64,000 nucleotides of DNA from Antrihabitans stalactiti (GCF_012932915.1 NZ_VCQU01000010.1:124001-188000); one strand, 5' to 3'; shown: positions 46,626 through 55,880, numbered from the stretch's first letter. Numbers and translations are program-made. The notes: generated by a model from the letters alone, not told the origin.

Positions 46626-47870
46626 ATGAGTATGCGAACACATTTCGTCCAGTCCAGAGCGGCGGCTAACCCCCGGTCTTCGCCGGCTGAGCGGGGACGG
46701 CACGCGGTCGTGTTACTGGCGATAGGGACGATGTTGTTTCTCGCGTCCGCCTGCGGAGAATCCGCGGGCACCAATGCCGGGACCTCTGCTCCTGAGGTGG
46801 TCGCGGAGGCGAAGGCAGCCGTAGCCGCGAACCGGCAGGGCACTGACCGTGCGTTGCCAACGAGCGCGCCGAAGCCGCAAGCGGGCAAGAACGTCTGGGT
46901 CATCTCCTGTTCCCAAGCGGCGGAGGGGTGTTCGAGGCCCGCAGCCGGAGCGCAGGAGGCCGGTCAGGTCATCGGTTGGCAGATGACCGTGTTCGATGGC
47001 AAGGGCAGCCCGGACGTCTTCGCGAGTGGAATCCGCTCGGCGATCGCCGCCAAGGCGGACGCGATCATTCTCGACGCCGTGGACTGCGTCGCCGTCAAGA
47101 GCGCACTGCAAGAGGCCCATCAGGCAGGCGTAAAGATCTACGGAATCTTCTCCATGGATTGCGACGATGCGCTGGCGGGTGGCGGCGAGTCCTTGTTCGA
47201 CGCCGAACTCACTTACGAGGGGGGAATGAGCTTCGGGGAGTACGCCGAGGGCCCGTTCATCCGCAGCCTCGCGGACTACGTCATCGCCAAGACCGATGGT
47301 GAAGCCCAGATCATCGAGTTCACCCAGGACGACGCTCTCATCGCCAAGCACCTCGGCAAGGGTTTCGAAGCCCGAATCAAGGACTGCTCCGGCTGCACGA
47401 TCGTTGCCGAGGTGCCCATCACGTTCAACGATCTGATCAGCGGCAACCTGCAGGCCAAGGCCGCGGCGGCGCTGACCCGGTACCCCCAGGCGAACGTCTT
47501 GTACGGCCTTTACGACAGTGCGCTGATCCTGGGCATCTCGCAGGCCGTTATCGCTTCGGGCCGGAACGACGACCTGCTGGTGCCCGGCGGAGAGGGTCTG
47601 AGCCCGAACATCGGCTTCGTGCGAGACAACAAGGGCCAGGACTCCATCATCGGCTCTCCGGCGAACTGGTTGGGTTGGGCTGCGGTCGACGGCGTGAACC
47701 GGTTGCTCCAGGGGCAACCGCAGGTCGACGCAGGCATTGGTTTGCAGACGCTCGATCGCGACGGACCCTTGCTCGCGAAGACGACGTACTACGACGGCAA
47801 CATCGACGCCAAGGGCAACCCCAAGGTGGACTACCAAGCCCACTATAAGAACATCTGGAGTGGCTCTTGA
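46626..47870 (+). CDS. RbsB-type ABC importer substrate-binding lipoprotein
   Basis: 414 aa from ATG 46626, which has GAGGAGAA upstream. Basic N-terminus, hydrophobic stretch and lipobox L-A-S-A-C (Cys43). The mature part is a periplasmic-binding-protein type I fold with repeated A-D-A-I-I-L-D and G-V-K-I-Y-G patterns, as in ribose-binding proteins. The bound ligand is not known; relatives also take up cyclitols, AI-2-like molecules and aromatic glycosides. First gene of a three-gene importer; its stop overlaps the ATPase start. Confidence 0.85.
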   Translation: MSMRTHFVQSRAAANPRSSPAERGRHAVVLLAIGTMLFLASACGESAGTNAGTSAPEVVAEAKAAVAANRQGTDRALPTSAPKPQAGKNVWVISCSQAAEGCSRPAAGAQEAGQVIGWQMTVFDGKGSPDVFASGIRSAIAAKADAIILDAVDCVAVKSALQEAHQAGVKIYGIFSMDCDDALAGGGESLFDAELTYEGGMSFGEYAEGPFIRSLADYVIAKTDGEAQIIEFTQDDALIAKHLGKGFEARIKDCSGCTIVAEVPITFNDLISGNLQAKAAAALTRYPQANVLYGLYDSALILGISQAVIASGRNDDLLVPGGEGLSPNIGFVRDNKGQDSIIGSPANWLGWAAVDGVNRLLQGQPQVDAGIGLQTLDRDGPLLAKTTYYDGNIDAKGNPKVDYQAHYKNIWSGS

Positions 47871-49408
47871 CCGAGGTCCGCGGTGGTGCACAGGACGTCG
47901 TCCTGCGCACCACCGCACTGAGCAAGACGTTCGCGGGAACCACGGTCCTGCGAGCGGCCCACCTCGAGGTGCGACGAGGCGAGGTCCACGCCCTCCTCGG
48001 CGGTAACGGTTCGGGGAAGTCGACCCTGATCAAACTCCTCGCCGGCGTCTACCACGCGGACCCCGGCGGGCGGATCCAGGTACAGGGCGTCTCCTCGTCG
48101 GCCGACGAATGGTCGCCGACGGTGGCGCGCTCCGCCGGGCTGCACTTCGTCCACCAGGATCCCGCGGTGTTCCCCACGCTCACCGTTGCGGAGAACCTGG
48201 CCATCGGTCGCGGTTTCGTCCGCGGCGTCGGAGGCCGGATCGACTGGTCCGCAACCCTGCGCCGTACCGCCGAGGTCCTCGAGCGATTCTCCTTGGAAGT
48301 GTCGCCGGACACCCCGGTCGCTGCTTTGCGTCCGGCCGACCGCACGATGCTGGCCATCGCACGCGCTCTGCAAGACCAAGAAGGGGCGCACGACGGAGTT
48401 CTGGTCCTCGACGAGCCCACCGCGTCACTGCCCGCCGGGGAGGTCGCAATCCTGCTTGCGGCGCTTCGCAAGTATGCGGCCGCCGGTCAAACCATCGTGT
48501 ACGTGAGTCACCGACTTTCCGAGGTACTCGAGCTCGCGGACCGTGTCACCGTGCTGCGCGACGGTGCCCAAGTGACGACCCGGGACACGTGCGACCTGAC
48601 TGAGGAAGGGCTTGTCGAACTCATTGCCGGGCGCAAGCTGGACGGGGTTTTTCCCGAGCGGCACGGAGCAGTGGGTCAGGACGTGGTGATGTCGGTGCGC
48701 GGACTCGCCGCCGGCCCGTTGCGGGGAGTCGACCTGGATCTGCACCGCGGTGAGATTCTCGGCGTCGCGGGTCTGCTCGGTTCTGGCCGTACTGCCCTGC
48801 TGCGGGCCATCTTCGGGGATCTGCCCGTGACCGCCGGCGGGATTCGCTTGGCGGGCAAGCCTTACCGGCCCTCCCGCCCGGCGCGGGCCATGAAGGCTGG
48901 GATCGCTCTGGTGCCGGAAGACCGCGGCACGGAAGGCCTTTTCGCCTCGCTATCGGTGCGTGAGAATTTCTCTGCCTCGGTCGTGTCCCGCTATTGGTCA
49001 CGTGCACGGCTCCAGCACCGGCGTGAGCGCGCCGACGCCCGCCAATTGGTCAGTGCCTACGGGGTTCGGCCGGCAAGTGATCTGCCGATCGCTGGGACTC
49101 TGTCGGGCGGCAACCAGCAGAAGGTCGTCATTGCCCGGTGGTTGCGACGCGACCCTGTCGTGCTCCTGCTGGACGAGCCGACTCAGGGCGTCGACGTCCA
49201 GGCTCGTGCCGATATCTACGAGCACGTCCGGCAAGCGGCCGCCGCAGGGACCGCCGTCCTACTGGTTACGTCGGACTTCGACGAGTTGGCCCACATGGCC
49301 GATCGAGCGGTGGTCCTCCGAGAAGGCCGCGTCGCTGTTGAGGTCCACGGCGCAGACCTCGACCCGCACCGGTTGACCGAACTGTCGTACCTAATCAAGG
49401 AGACCTAG
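47867..49408 (+). CDS. RbsA-type tandem ATPase of sugar-class ABC importer
   Basis: 513 aa with a TTG start that overlaps the previous TGA. Two ABC domains: ~10-250 with G-G-N-G-S-G-K-S Walker A near 45, and ~260-500 with the shortened L-L-G-S-G-R form of Walker A and L-S-G-G-N-Q-Q-K signature. This asymmetry is normal for RbsA/MglA. It energises the permease at 49411. Confidence 0.9.
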   Translation: MTEVRGGAQDVVLRTTALSKTFAGTTVLRAAHLEVRRGEVHALLGGNGSGKSTLIKLLAGVYHADPGGRIQVQGVSSSADEWSPTVARSAGLHFVHQDPAVFPTLTVAENLAIGRGFVRGVGGRIDWSATLRRTAEVLERFSLEVSPDTPVAALRPADRTMLAIARALQDQEGAHDGVLVLDEPTASLPAGEVAILLAALRKYAAAGQTIVYVSHRLSEVLELADRVTVLRDGAQVTTRDTCDLTEEGLVELIAGRKLDGVFPERHGAVGQDVVMSVRGLAAGPLRGVDLDLHRGEILGVAGLLGSGRTALLRAIFGDLPVTAGGIRLAGKPYRPSRPARAMKAGIALVPEDRGTEGLFASLSVRENFSASVVSRYWSRARLQHRRERADARQLVSAYGVRPASDLPIAGTLSGGNQQKVVIARWLRRDPVVLLLDEPTQGVDVQARADIYEHVRQAAAAGTAVLLVTSDFDELAHMADRAVVLREGRVAVEVHGADLDPHRLTELSYLIKET

Positions 49409-49410
49409 AC

Positions 49411-50433
49411 ATGACCACAACGACCAATCGCACGCTCGGGAGCGAGGCGGGTACGGCGCCGCCGCGCCGGCGTCCGGAACTGCTGGCATTCGTCGAGAGG
49501 TACGCGCTGGCCGCGATGCTGGCACTCCTGTGCTTGTTCTTCTCGATGTATGGATCGACCGCCGAGACGTTCACCTCGCTGGCAAACATCCGCAATATTC
49601 TCGGCAGCGAGTCGGTCGTCGCTGTCGCGGCACTTGCCTCGATCGTGCCGCTCACCTGTGGCCAGTTCGACCTGTCCGTCGGAGCCGTGCTCGGGCTCTC
49701 CTCCGTCGTAGCGGGTACAGCGGCCGCCACGCACGGGCTCCCAGTACCCGTTGCGGTGGCCGTCGGCGTTCTGGTTGGCGCCGTGGTCGGTACGTTCAAC
49801 GGCTGGCTCGTGGCCTACCGCGGCGTCAATGCACTGATAGCAACGCTCGGCACGTCAACCTTGGTCGCCGGACTGGTGAGCCTGTACACCGAGAACCAGG
49901 TGGTCAGTGTGGGCATCCCCGAGAGCTTGACCAACTTCGGCACGGTACGGCTACTGGGCGTGCCCCAAACGCTCTACGCGGTGGCTCTGATCGCAGCTAT
50001 CGTCTACTACCTGCTGCGCCATACGCCGTATGGCCGCTACCTCGCCTCCGTGGGCGCCAGCCCGACGTCGGCGCGCCTGGTGGGTTTGAACGTGCCCCGG
50101 ATGATCCTGTCCAGCTTCGTGCTCTCCGGAGCGCTTTCCGGCATTGCGGGCGTCCTGCTGCTGGCCCGTGCTGGCACGGCGAACCCGCAGGTCGGGCCAG
50201 GATTCACCCTCGCAGCTTTGTCTGCGGCGTTCCTCGGCGCGACAGCAATCCGTCCGGGAACTTTCAACGTGTTCGGCACACTGCTCGGCGTCCTTTTCGT
50301 TGCCGTAAGCGTCAACGGCCTGGTCCTGTCTGGAGCTGCTGACTGGGTTGAGCCCACCTTCAATGGTGCGGCGCTGCTCGTTGCGGTCACCCTCTCCACC
50401 GCCTTTGCCCGGCGGCGTGCCGGTCGTACCTGA
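49411..50433 (+). CDS. RbsC-type permease of sugar-class ABC importer
   Basis: 340 aa with about ten hydrophobic helices. The family pattern L-T-C-G-Q-F-D-L-S-V-G-A lies near residue 85, and G-R-Y-L-A-S-V-G near 206. Starts 2 bp after the ATPase stop. Together the three genes form a complete importer, placed within a CoA-type catabolic region. Confidence 0.9.
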   Translation: MTTTTNRTLGSEAGTAPPRRRPELLAFVERYALAAMLALLCLFFSMYGSTAETFTSLANIRNILGSESVVAVAALASIVPLTCGQFDLSVGAVLGLSSVVAGTAAATHGLPVPVAVAVGVLVGAVVGTFNGWLVAYRGVNALIATLGTSTLVAGLVSLYTENQVVSVGIPESLTNFGTVRLLGVPQTLYAVALIAAIVYYLLRHTPYGRYLASVGASPTSARLVGLNVPRMILSSFVLSGALSGIAGVLLLARAGTANPQVGPGFTLAALSAAFLGATAIRPGTFNVFGTLLGVLFVAVSVNGLVLSGAADWVEPTFNGAALLVAVTLSTAFARRRAGRT

Positions 50434-50576
50434 CCCGATTGGGTTACAGGTCCATGAGACCGAGACGACTTCTTGATCGATTGTGAACCCGATCCGGAGC
50501 GCCCCACGTGGCAGCGCACTGCCGTCGACCGGGGTACAGCTCTGGGATTTGCGTGCCTGGCCGTCGCGCTGGGTTC

Positions 50577-50700
50577 GTGTCAATTCTTTCCCGGTGTACG
50601 GCAGGTTCTACCTACGTCGCCGACGCCCTGCGCTCGTACGTTGAATGTGACCGACAACACGTCTACTCGTGCGACTGACCAAGTCGAAACCTGGAGGTTC
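50577..50700 (+). promoter_or_regulatory. Repeated leader element, copy C
   Basis: Blocks: GTGTCAATTCTTTCCCGGTG, GGTTCTACCTACGTCGCCGACG, TCGTACGTTGAATGTGACCG, ACTCGTGCGACTGACC, AAGTCGAAACCTGGAGG. About 100 bp downstream the tautomerase gene begins with its own AAAGGAG. The rest of 50434-50802 shows no gene. Confidence 0.6.
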
Positions 50701-50802
50701 GGCGCGATCCGTGAGGCGAATTCATACAGCCGAGCGTTCGGGCCGGTGCTGGCGACCTAGCCGTTCTGCACTAATTCACCCATCAAATAAAAGGAGTACC
50801 CG

Positions 50803-51318
50803 ATGCCACTGTGGCAGCTGTTCACCCCAGAGAATGCGTTCACATCCGAAGAGAAGGCTGATCTGGCGAGCAAAATCACCAACATCTACTCGTCTGACTG
50901 GGCGCGGGAGAATTTCGGCTTCGAGCTGCCGCGGTTCTACACCTCAGTGGTCTTCCACGAGATCAAGGCGGACTCGTTCTACGTCGGCGGTGAGGCGCGT
51001 GACAAGTTCGTCCAAATCGAGGTCGTCCACATCGCCCGTACGAACGAGGGGGCCGCCGCCCTCGCGGGCATCACTGTCGAGGAGATCCTCCGGCGGTACT
51101 TCGAGAAGGTCAACGGTTTACTCAAGCCGTACATCGCCGACCGCGGCTACGAGGTGGAGTTCCACGTCGAAACCGCGCCGTTCGAAACCTGGCAGATCGA
51201 CGGCATGGTGCCGCCGGCTCCCCATTCCGTGGCAGAGCGGCGCTGGTTCGAGGAGAACCGGAGCTCGCCGTACAACGCCGAAGAACTGAGCAACGACCCG
51301 CGGGTCGCGACTGTCTGA
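50803..51318 (+). CDS. Tautomerase-superfamily protein (Pro1), copy 1
   Basis: 171 aa. Met is followed by Pro, the amino-terminal catalytic proline of the tautomerase superfamily (M-P-L-W-Q-L). Two beta-alpha-beta repeats are visible (~1-75 and ~85-135), fitting the putative oxalocrotonate tautomerase group similar to cis-3-chloroacrylic acid dehalogenase. Enol/keto tautomerisation or hydration are the known activities. AAAAGGAG precedes the ATG. A second copy is at 52412, on the other side of the hydrolase gene. Confidence 0.8.
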   Translation: MPLWQLFTPENAFTSEEKADLASKITNIYSSDWARENFGFELPRFYTSVVFHEIKADSFYVGGEARDKFVQIEVVHIARTNEGAAALAGITVEEILRRYFEKVNGLLKPYIADRGYEVEFHVETAPFETWQIDGMVPPAPHSVAERRWFEENRSSPYNAEELSNDPRVATV

Positions 51319-51385
51319 AACAGGCACCGCCTCACCTACCAACCTGACCAAGCAATCCACACGAAAGTCATTGAGGGAGAAGCCG

Positions 51386-52303
51386 ATGCGCGAAGATATC
51401 GAGTTCGACGCTGAGGGAGTGACGCTACGCGGCTGGTTCTACAAACCTGACGACGCGTCCGGCGAAGTGCCGTGCATCATCCTGACGCACGGGTTCTCGT
51501 GTACCAAGGAGATGGGTCTCGAACCCTTCGCCGAGGCGTTCACCGCCGCGGGGTTCGCTTGCGTGGTCTATGACCACCGGGGGTTCGGTGCCTCGGACAC
51601 GGCTCCGGGTAAGCCGCGGCTGGAGCTCGACCCGTGGGACCAGATCCACGACTGCCAGCACGCGATCACCTACGCGCAGGGCCGGCCCGATGTCGACGCG
51701 TCGCGCATCGGGGTGTGGGGTTCGAGCTACTCGGGCGGCAACGCGTTTGTGGTCGCGGCGATCGACCGCCGCGTCAAGGCCGTGTGCGGGCAGGTGCCTG
51801 GAGTTTCTATGCGGCGCACCTTCGAGGCTGGCGTTCCGAAGGAGTTCTGGCAGGAAATCTGGGACGGGCAGGCAGCCGATCGGCTTGCAAGAGCCCGAGG
51901 AGAGGCACCCGCGATGATTCCTGTAGTCACCGCGGACCCCACCCAGCCGGCAGCCCTGCCGACACCCGATGCCTACGCGTTCTTCTCTCCCTACGAGGGG
52001 ACCGCGTGGCGCAACGAGGTGACGATGCGCTCGTTGGAGCAGGGCTACGAGCCAGGCGAGTTTCTCAAGTTCGTTGCTCCAACCCCGCTTCTGATGGTGG
52101 TTGCCGAGGGCGACACCATCGTGACGCCGGCCGAGTGGGCCAAGGAGGCGTACGAGACCGCGGTCGAGCCCAAGCGTCTCGTCACGATCCCCGGCGGCCA
52201 TTTCGACGCATACACCGGTCACCCGTTCGAGCTCTCGTCGGGCGCGGCACGCGAATGGTTCCTCGAGCACCTGGCGCAGAAGGTCGCCCCAGCACCGGTC
52301 TGA
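51386..52303 (+). CDS. Alpha/beta hydrolase (dienelactone-hydrolase/CocE-like), copy 1
   Basis: 305 aa from ATG 51386 (GAGGGAGA upstream). H-G-F-S oxyanion region near residue 35, nucleophile Ser114 in G-S-S-Y-S-G-G, aspartate in A-E-G-D-T, histidine in G-G-H-F-D. Cytoplasmic. It may open a lactone or cleave a C-C or ester bond of a tautomerised intermediate. Near-identical copy at 59093 and a broken copy at 55506. The gene sits between two tautomerase genes. Confidence 0.87.
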   Translation: MREDIEFDAEGVTLRGWFYKPDDASGEVPCIILTHGFSCTKEMGLEPFAEAFTAAGFACVVYDHRGFGASDTAPGKPRLELDPWDQIHDCQHAITYAQGRPDVDASRIGVWGSSYSGGNAFVVAAIDRRVKAVCGQVPGVSMRRTFEAGVPKEFWQEIWDGQAADRLARARGEAPAMIPVVTADPTQPAALPTPDAYAFFSPYEGTAWRNEVTMRSLEQGYEPGEFLKFVAPTPLLMVVAEGDTIVTPAEWAKEAYETAVEPKRLVTIPGGHFDAYTGHPFELSSGAAREWFLEHLAQKVAPAPV

Positions 52304-52306
52304 GCT

Positions 52307-52330
52307 CTGGGTCCACCACGGCGGACCCAG
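52307..52330 (+). terminator. Hairpin between hydrolase and second tautomerase
   Basis: 8-bp stem CTGGGTCC/GGACCCAG with an 8-nt loop directly after the hydrolase stop, no T-tract. Could reduce read-through or stabilise the upstream message. Confidence 0.4.
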
Positions 52331-52411
52331 TCGAACTAACAAGTCTCGTCCGATCCGGGCGTGCCATCAAAAGTGTGAGCACTCGTTTCACAATCAAAAG
52401 GAGAAATAGTC

Positions 52412-52897
52412 ATGCCGTTTTGGAGAATCCACCACCCTGTTGGGGCCTACACCGATCAGGACAAGGAGGACTTCGCGAAGGCCATCACAGCTCGCTACGC
52501 GGCAGAAATGCCGGCCTTCTACTGCGACGTGTTCTTCTACGAGGTGGAGAAAAGGAACGCGTTCAGGGGTGGCGAGGCCGTCGACAACTTTGTTCGCCTC
52601 CAGGTGGAACACATCGCACGAGCGATAGACGGCCAGGTGATGCAGCAGTTCATCATGGACTTGCTGACCGAGACCATCAGACCGTGGCTCGACGGTCGCG
52701 GGCACGATTGGGAAATAAGCATCGGGGAGATGCCGGCCGAGCTGTGGAGGGTCGACGGGTTCACTCCGCCGCCGTTCCGCTCACCGGCGGAGAAGCGGTG
52801 GATGAGCGACAACAAATCATCCCCGTACGACTGGACCGAAACGGTCGGTCTTAACGCGGATGGCCAGATCGTGGGGTTGGTCGATCCCAGGGGCTGA
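52412..52897 (+). CDS. Tautomerase-superfamily protein (Pro1), copy 2
   Basis: 161 aa. Starts M-P-F-W-R-I, so the catalytic Pro1 is present. It shares with copy 1 the F-x-x-E-V, F-R-G-G-E-A/Y-V-G-G-E-A block, V-E-H-I-A-R and the ending with W-x-x-D-G-F/M-x-P-P followed by A-E-x-R-W. The two are diverged paralogues and could form a heteromeric enzyme, as several tautomerases do. AAAGGAG precedes the ATG. Confidence 0.8.
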   Translation: MPFWRIHHPVGAYTDQDKEDFAKAITARYAAEMPAFYCDVFFYEVEKRNAFRGGEAVDNFVRLQVEHIARAIDGQVMQQFIMDLLTETIRPWLDGRGHDWEISIGEMPAELWRVDGFTPPPFRSPAEKRWMSDNKSSPYDWTETVGLNADGQIVGLVDPRG

Positions 52898-52938
52898 ATA
52901 CCTAGCGACCCACAGTCTGACTAACGCTCTGTCATCCC

Positions 52939-52973
52939 GGCCCGGGTCTCTGTGCCACCCAGAGACCCGGGCC
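52939..52973 (+). terminator. Strong terminator-like hairpin
   Basis: Perfect 14-bp stem (52939-52952 with 52960-52973) and a 7-nt loop, 41 bp after the tautomerase stop, followed by CTCGGTTCTT. Ends the tautomerase/hydrolase transcript. Confidence 0.65.
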
Positions 52974-53154
52974 CTCGGTTCTTCGGTCGAAATGCGGACA
53001 CGCTCAGCACGGCCGTCGAGGAACTCGGCGGATCTCGCGAGGCCCGTCTTCTCAGCAGTAGCCGGCGTCGCAGACGAAAGACATTGTGGCAGTGAAATGG
53101 CAGGGATCGCTCGCTACTGAAGCGAGCGACAACACGGAGAGACAGAAATCACTC

Positions 53155-54939
53155 ATGCACGTACTCGAAGTCGCCAACAATCCCGGCGAGGCGTTTACTC
53201 GCGCATTACAGGCCACGACCCTGTGCGAGGCGTTCCAGATCACGGCCGCCGCGAGAGCCGACCAAGTCGCTCTGCGCACTGTCGACGGAGACATCTCACT
53301 GACGTTCGCCGCGCTCTCGGAGCGAGTCCGACGCCTGACGGCCGGCTTGGCAGCGCTGGGCGTTCGGCCTGGCGACACCGTCGGCATCATGCTCACGAAT
53401 CGGCCAGAATTTCACATCGTCGACCTGGCGGCCATGCACCTCGGTGCCTTGCCGTTCTCGATTTACAACACCTCCGCACACAATCAGATCGAATACTTGT
53501 TCAGCGATGCCGGAAACCGGATCGTGATCACCGAGCGAGCGTTCGTCGACCGCGTCGTGGCCGTGCGCGATGGCGGCACTCCGCTCGACATGATCGTCGT
53601 GGTCGACGGCGCACCGGAGGGGACGCTCAGCCTCGAGGAAATTGAAGCCCACGGCGACCCGGACTTCGATTTCGACGCAGCGTGGTCGGCGGTCAGTCCT
53701 GATGACGTCCTGACACTCATCTACACCTCTGGAACCACAGGCCCACCCAAGGGTGTCGAACTCACTCACCACAACCTGATGAGCCAAGTTCGCGCGCTCC
53801 AACAGGCAATGCCCACCACACCGGGCGGTCGCTTCGTCTCGTTCCTTCCCTCCGCGCACATCGGTGATCGGTGGGGTGCGCACTATTGCGCTCTGATGAT
53901 CTGGGGATTCACAGTCACGCCACATCCGGTCGGCGGCGAGGTTCTGGATGTCGTGGAACAGGTGCGCCCGACGGTGTTCCAGCCAGTGCCCCGTATCTGG
54001 GAGAAAGCCAAGGCCAAACTGGAGGCTCAGCTTGAGGCCGACCCCAACTCTGCACGGCGCGCGCTGCTGCGCTGGGCCATCGACACCGGGATCAAGAAGA
54101 CACAGGCCGCACGCGACAACCGTTCTCTCGGCATGATCTTCGACCTTCAGGCATCGGTCGCGGCCGCGCTCATCGGTGACCGGTTCCGTCGAATGCTGGG
54201 CTTGGAGAAAATCGACTGGGTCCTGTCTGGATCGGCCCCGACTCCACGCGAAGTGTTCGAGTTCTTCTCGGCAATCGGTATCCCCATCTGCGAAGTGTGG
54301 GGCATGAGCGAAACGTCCCTTGCCATAACCATCAATCCGCGCGACGCCATCCGGGAGGGCACGGTGGGGCTACCCCTGCCCGGAATCGAGGTGAAAGTCG
54401 CCGAGGACGGGGAGATGCTCGTCCGTGGAGCGACAGTCATGCGTGGCTACCGGAATAAGCCCGGCCAGACCGCTGAGGCGATCGATTCGGACGGGTGGCT
54501 CCATACCGGTGACATCGGGACGGTCGACGAGGACGGTTACGTGCGGATTGTCGATCGCAAGAAGGAGATCATCATCAATGCAGCCGGTAAGAACATGTCC
54601 CCAGCGAATATCGAGTCACGGTTGCGGTCGAGCAGCCCGCTGATCGGTCAGGTCGCCTGTATCGGGGACGGCCGGCTGTACAACGTCGCGTTGATCACCC
54701 TCGACCCCGACGCAGCTGCTGGGAGATCGGCAAGTGATCCGGCCGTTATCGCCGAGGTGGCAGCCGGGGTCGATCTTGCGAACTCTCAACTTTCGAGGGT
54801 CGAGCAGATCAAGAAATTCACGGTGCTCGACGATTATTGGCTGCCCGGAAGTGACGAGCTCACACCCACGATGAAGGTCAAACGCAGGAATGTCACGACA
54901 AAGTACGCCACTCAGATCGACGACCTCTATTCGACATAA
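53155..54939 (+). CDS. Long-chain-type acyl-CoA synthetase (AMP-forming)
   Basis: 594 aa from ATG 53155 (GGAGAG upstream); a 23-codon extension is possible. AMP-binding core motif Y-T-S-G-T-T-G-P-P-K-G near residue 206, G-M-S-E-T near 383, and the Y-R-N-K-P/D-G-W-L-H-T-G-D block near 440-455. The lysine-containing C-terminal domain ends in T-P-T-M-K-V-K-R-R. Activates the carboxylic acid of the pathway as its CoA ester. The synthetase type matches long-chain enzymes, although steroid- or terpene-side-chain acids are also used by this group. Confidence 0.88.
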   Translation: MHVLEVANNPGEAFTRALQATTLCEAFQITAAARADQVALRTVDGDISLTFAALSERVRRLTAGLAALGVRPGDTVGIMLTNRPEFHIVDLAAMHLGALPFSIYNTSAHNQIEYLFSDAGNRIVITERAFVDRVVAVRDGGTPLDMIVVVDGAPEGTLSLEEIEAHGDPDFDFDAAWSAVSPDDVLTLIYTSGTTGPPKGVELTHHNLMSQVRALQQAMPTTPGGRFVSFLPSAHIGDRWGAHYCALMIWGFTVTPHPVGGEVLDVVEQVRPTVFQPVPRIWEKAKAKLEAQLEADPNSARRALLRWAIDTGIKKTQAARDNRSLGMIFDLQASVAAALIGDRFRRMLGLEKIDWVLSGSAPTPREVFEFFSAIGIPICEVWGMSETSLAITINPRDAIREGTVGLPLPGIEVKVAEDGEMLVRGATVMRGYRNKPGQTAEAIDSDGWLHTGDIGTVDEDGYVRIVDRKKEIIINAAGKNMSPANIESRLRSSSPLIGQVACIGDGRLYNVALITLDPDAAAGRSASDPAVIAEVAAGVDLANSQLSRVEQIKKFTVLDDYWLPGSDELTPTMKVKRRNVTTKYATQIDDLYST

Positions 54940-55091
54940 ACGTGCCCGGACGCTGATAGCACGAACACCCGTCGACGAACGAGTCGTGCCATTGGTGACT
55001 CCGAACTCGAGAAGCGCAGTTTCGTTCTGCCGCTTGGTCTTCGGTGGCTCTGTCCCATTCTGTCCGACAGGCGGACGCAAAATCACGAATA
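54940..55091. other. Intergenic stretch before the decayed gene mosaic
   Basis: No recognisable gene; fragments in several frames without family similarity. It joins directly to the SDR remnant. Confidence 0.35.
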
Positions 55092-55280
55092 GGCTTTCGG
55101 GATACTTCATATCGACGGCCTCGGCCGCCCGACTGCTCGCCCAAATTGACAAAGCGCCGTTCTCGCTCACCGAGCACGCTCCCGTCGGCTTCACGAGTGG
55201 CTGTCGGTCGCCTACGGAGACCGGAGCGAACGGGTGAGCTGCATTGGCCCGAGGGGTCAACACCGACACCCACAGCAGGG
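55092..55280 (+). pseudogene. Remnant of SDR gene middle part
   Basis: Matches SDR gene sequence 41300-41485 (block with the S-T-A-S-A-A-G-L-L-T-Q region and the active-site tyrosine). The copy has a deletion of codons after the tyrosine region and several frame changes. Decayed duplicate of the gene at 40926. Confidence 0.75.
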
Positions 55281-55425
55281 CCGGCCGGACGTCGACGCCT
55301 CGGCGCTCGCAGGGCGCCGTACGTTTCGAGACGAACGTTCCGAAAGAGTTCTGGCAGGTGGCGTGGGACGGGCAGGCAGCCGACTCGAGGAATTGATCAG
55401 CGACGTGCTGGTGGCCACTGGCTGA
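55281..55425 (+). pseudogene. Remnants of hydrolase middle part and tautomerase 3' end
   Basis: The first part matches the hydrolase codons for P-D-V-D-A-S and, after an internal deletion, R-R-T-F-E-T-N-V-P-K-E-F-W-Q (compare 59396-59590). It runs into E-E-L-I-S-D-V-L-V-A-T-G and a stop, which resembles the C-terminus of tautomerase copy 1. The following bases match the region after that gene's stop. Confidence 0.65.
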
Positions 55426-55505
55426 AACAGGCACCGCCACACCGCCAACCTGCACTAAGGCCTGAGGATGGCCGAGCATTCCCCAGGCTGTTCACTGAAA
55501 AGCCG

Positions 55506-55802
55506 ATGCGCGAAGATATCGAGTTCGATGCTGAGGGTGGACGCTGCGCGGCTGGTTCGCCCAGCCTGAGGACGTGTCCGGTGAAGTGCCGTGCGTGGTC
55601 ATGGCGCATGGCTTTTCGTGCACCAAGGAGATCGGTCTGAAGCCCTTCGCTGAGGTGTGCAGCGCCGCGGGGTTCGCTTGCGTGGTCTGTGACCACCGGG
55701 GGATTGGGTGCCTCGGATGCGGCGGGGTGTAGGGCTTCGAGCTACGCGGCCGGCAACGCCTTCGCGGTCGCGGCGATCGACCGGCGCGCGAAGGCCGTGC
55801 GT
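55506..55802 (+). pseudogene. Frameshifted alpha/beta hydrolase, third copy
   Basis: Begins with the same M-R-E-D-I-E-F-D-A-E-G codons as the two intact hydrolases. A one-base loss near 55539 shifts the frame, and further changes and a deletion follow. Recognisable as far as codons for A-I-D-R-R-A-K-A-V. Both the metal-independent nucleophile region and the C-terminal half are missing or broken. Confidence 0.8.
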
Positions 55803-55880
55803 AGTGAGTGGGTATTCAGGACCTCCGGTTGGCCGTAGCCAACTCTGCGACCGGCGTGCCCAGTGCGTGTCTGCGGTTTC

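Noticed and set aside
46713-47918. 401-codon minus-strand frame opposite the importer binding protein
   Set aside because: Antisense of a clear lipoprotein gene, no recognisable domain.
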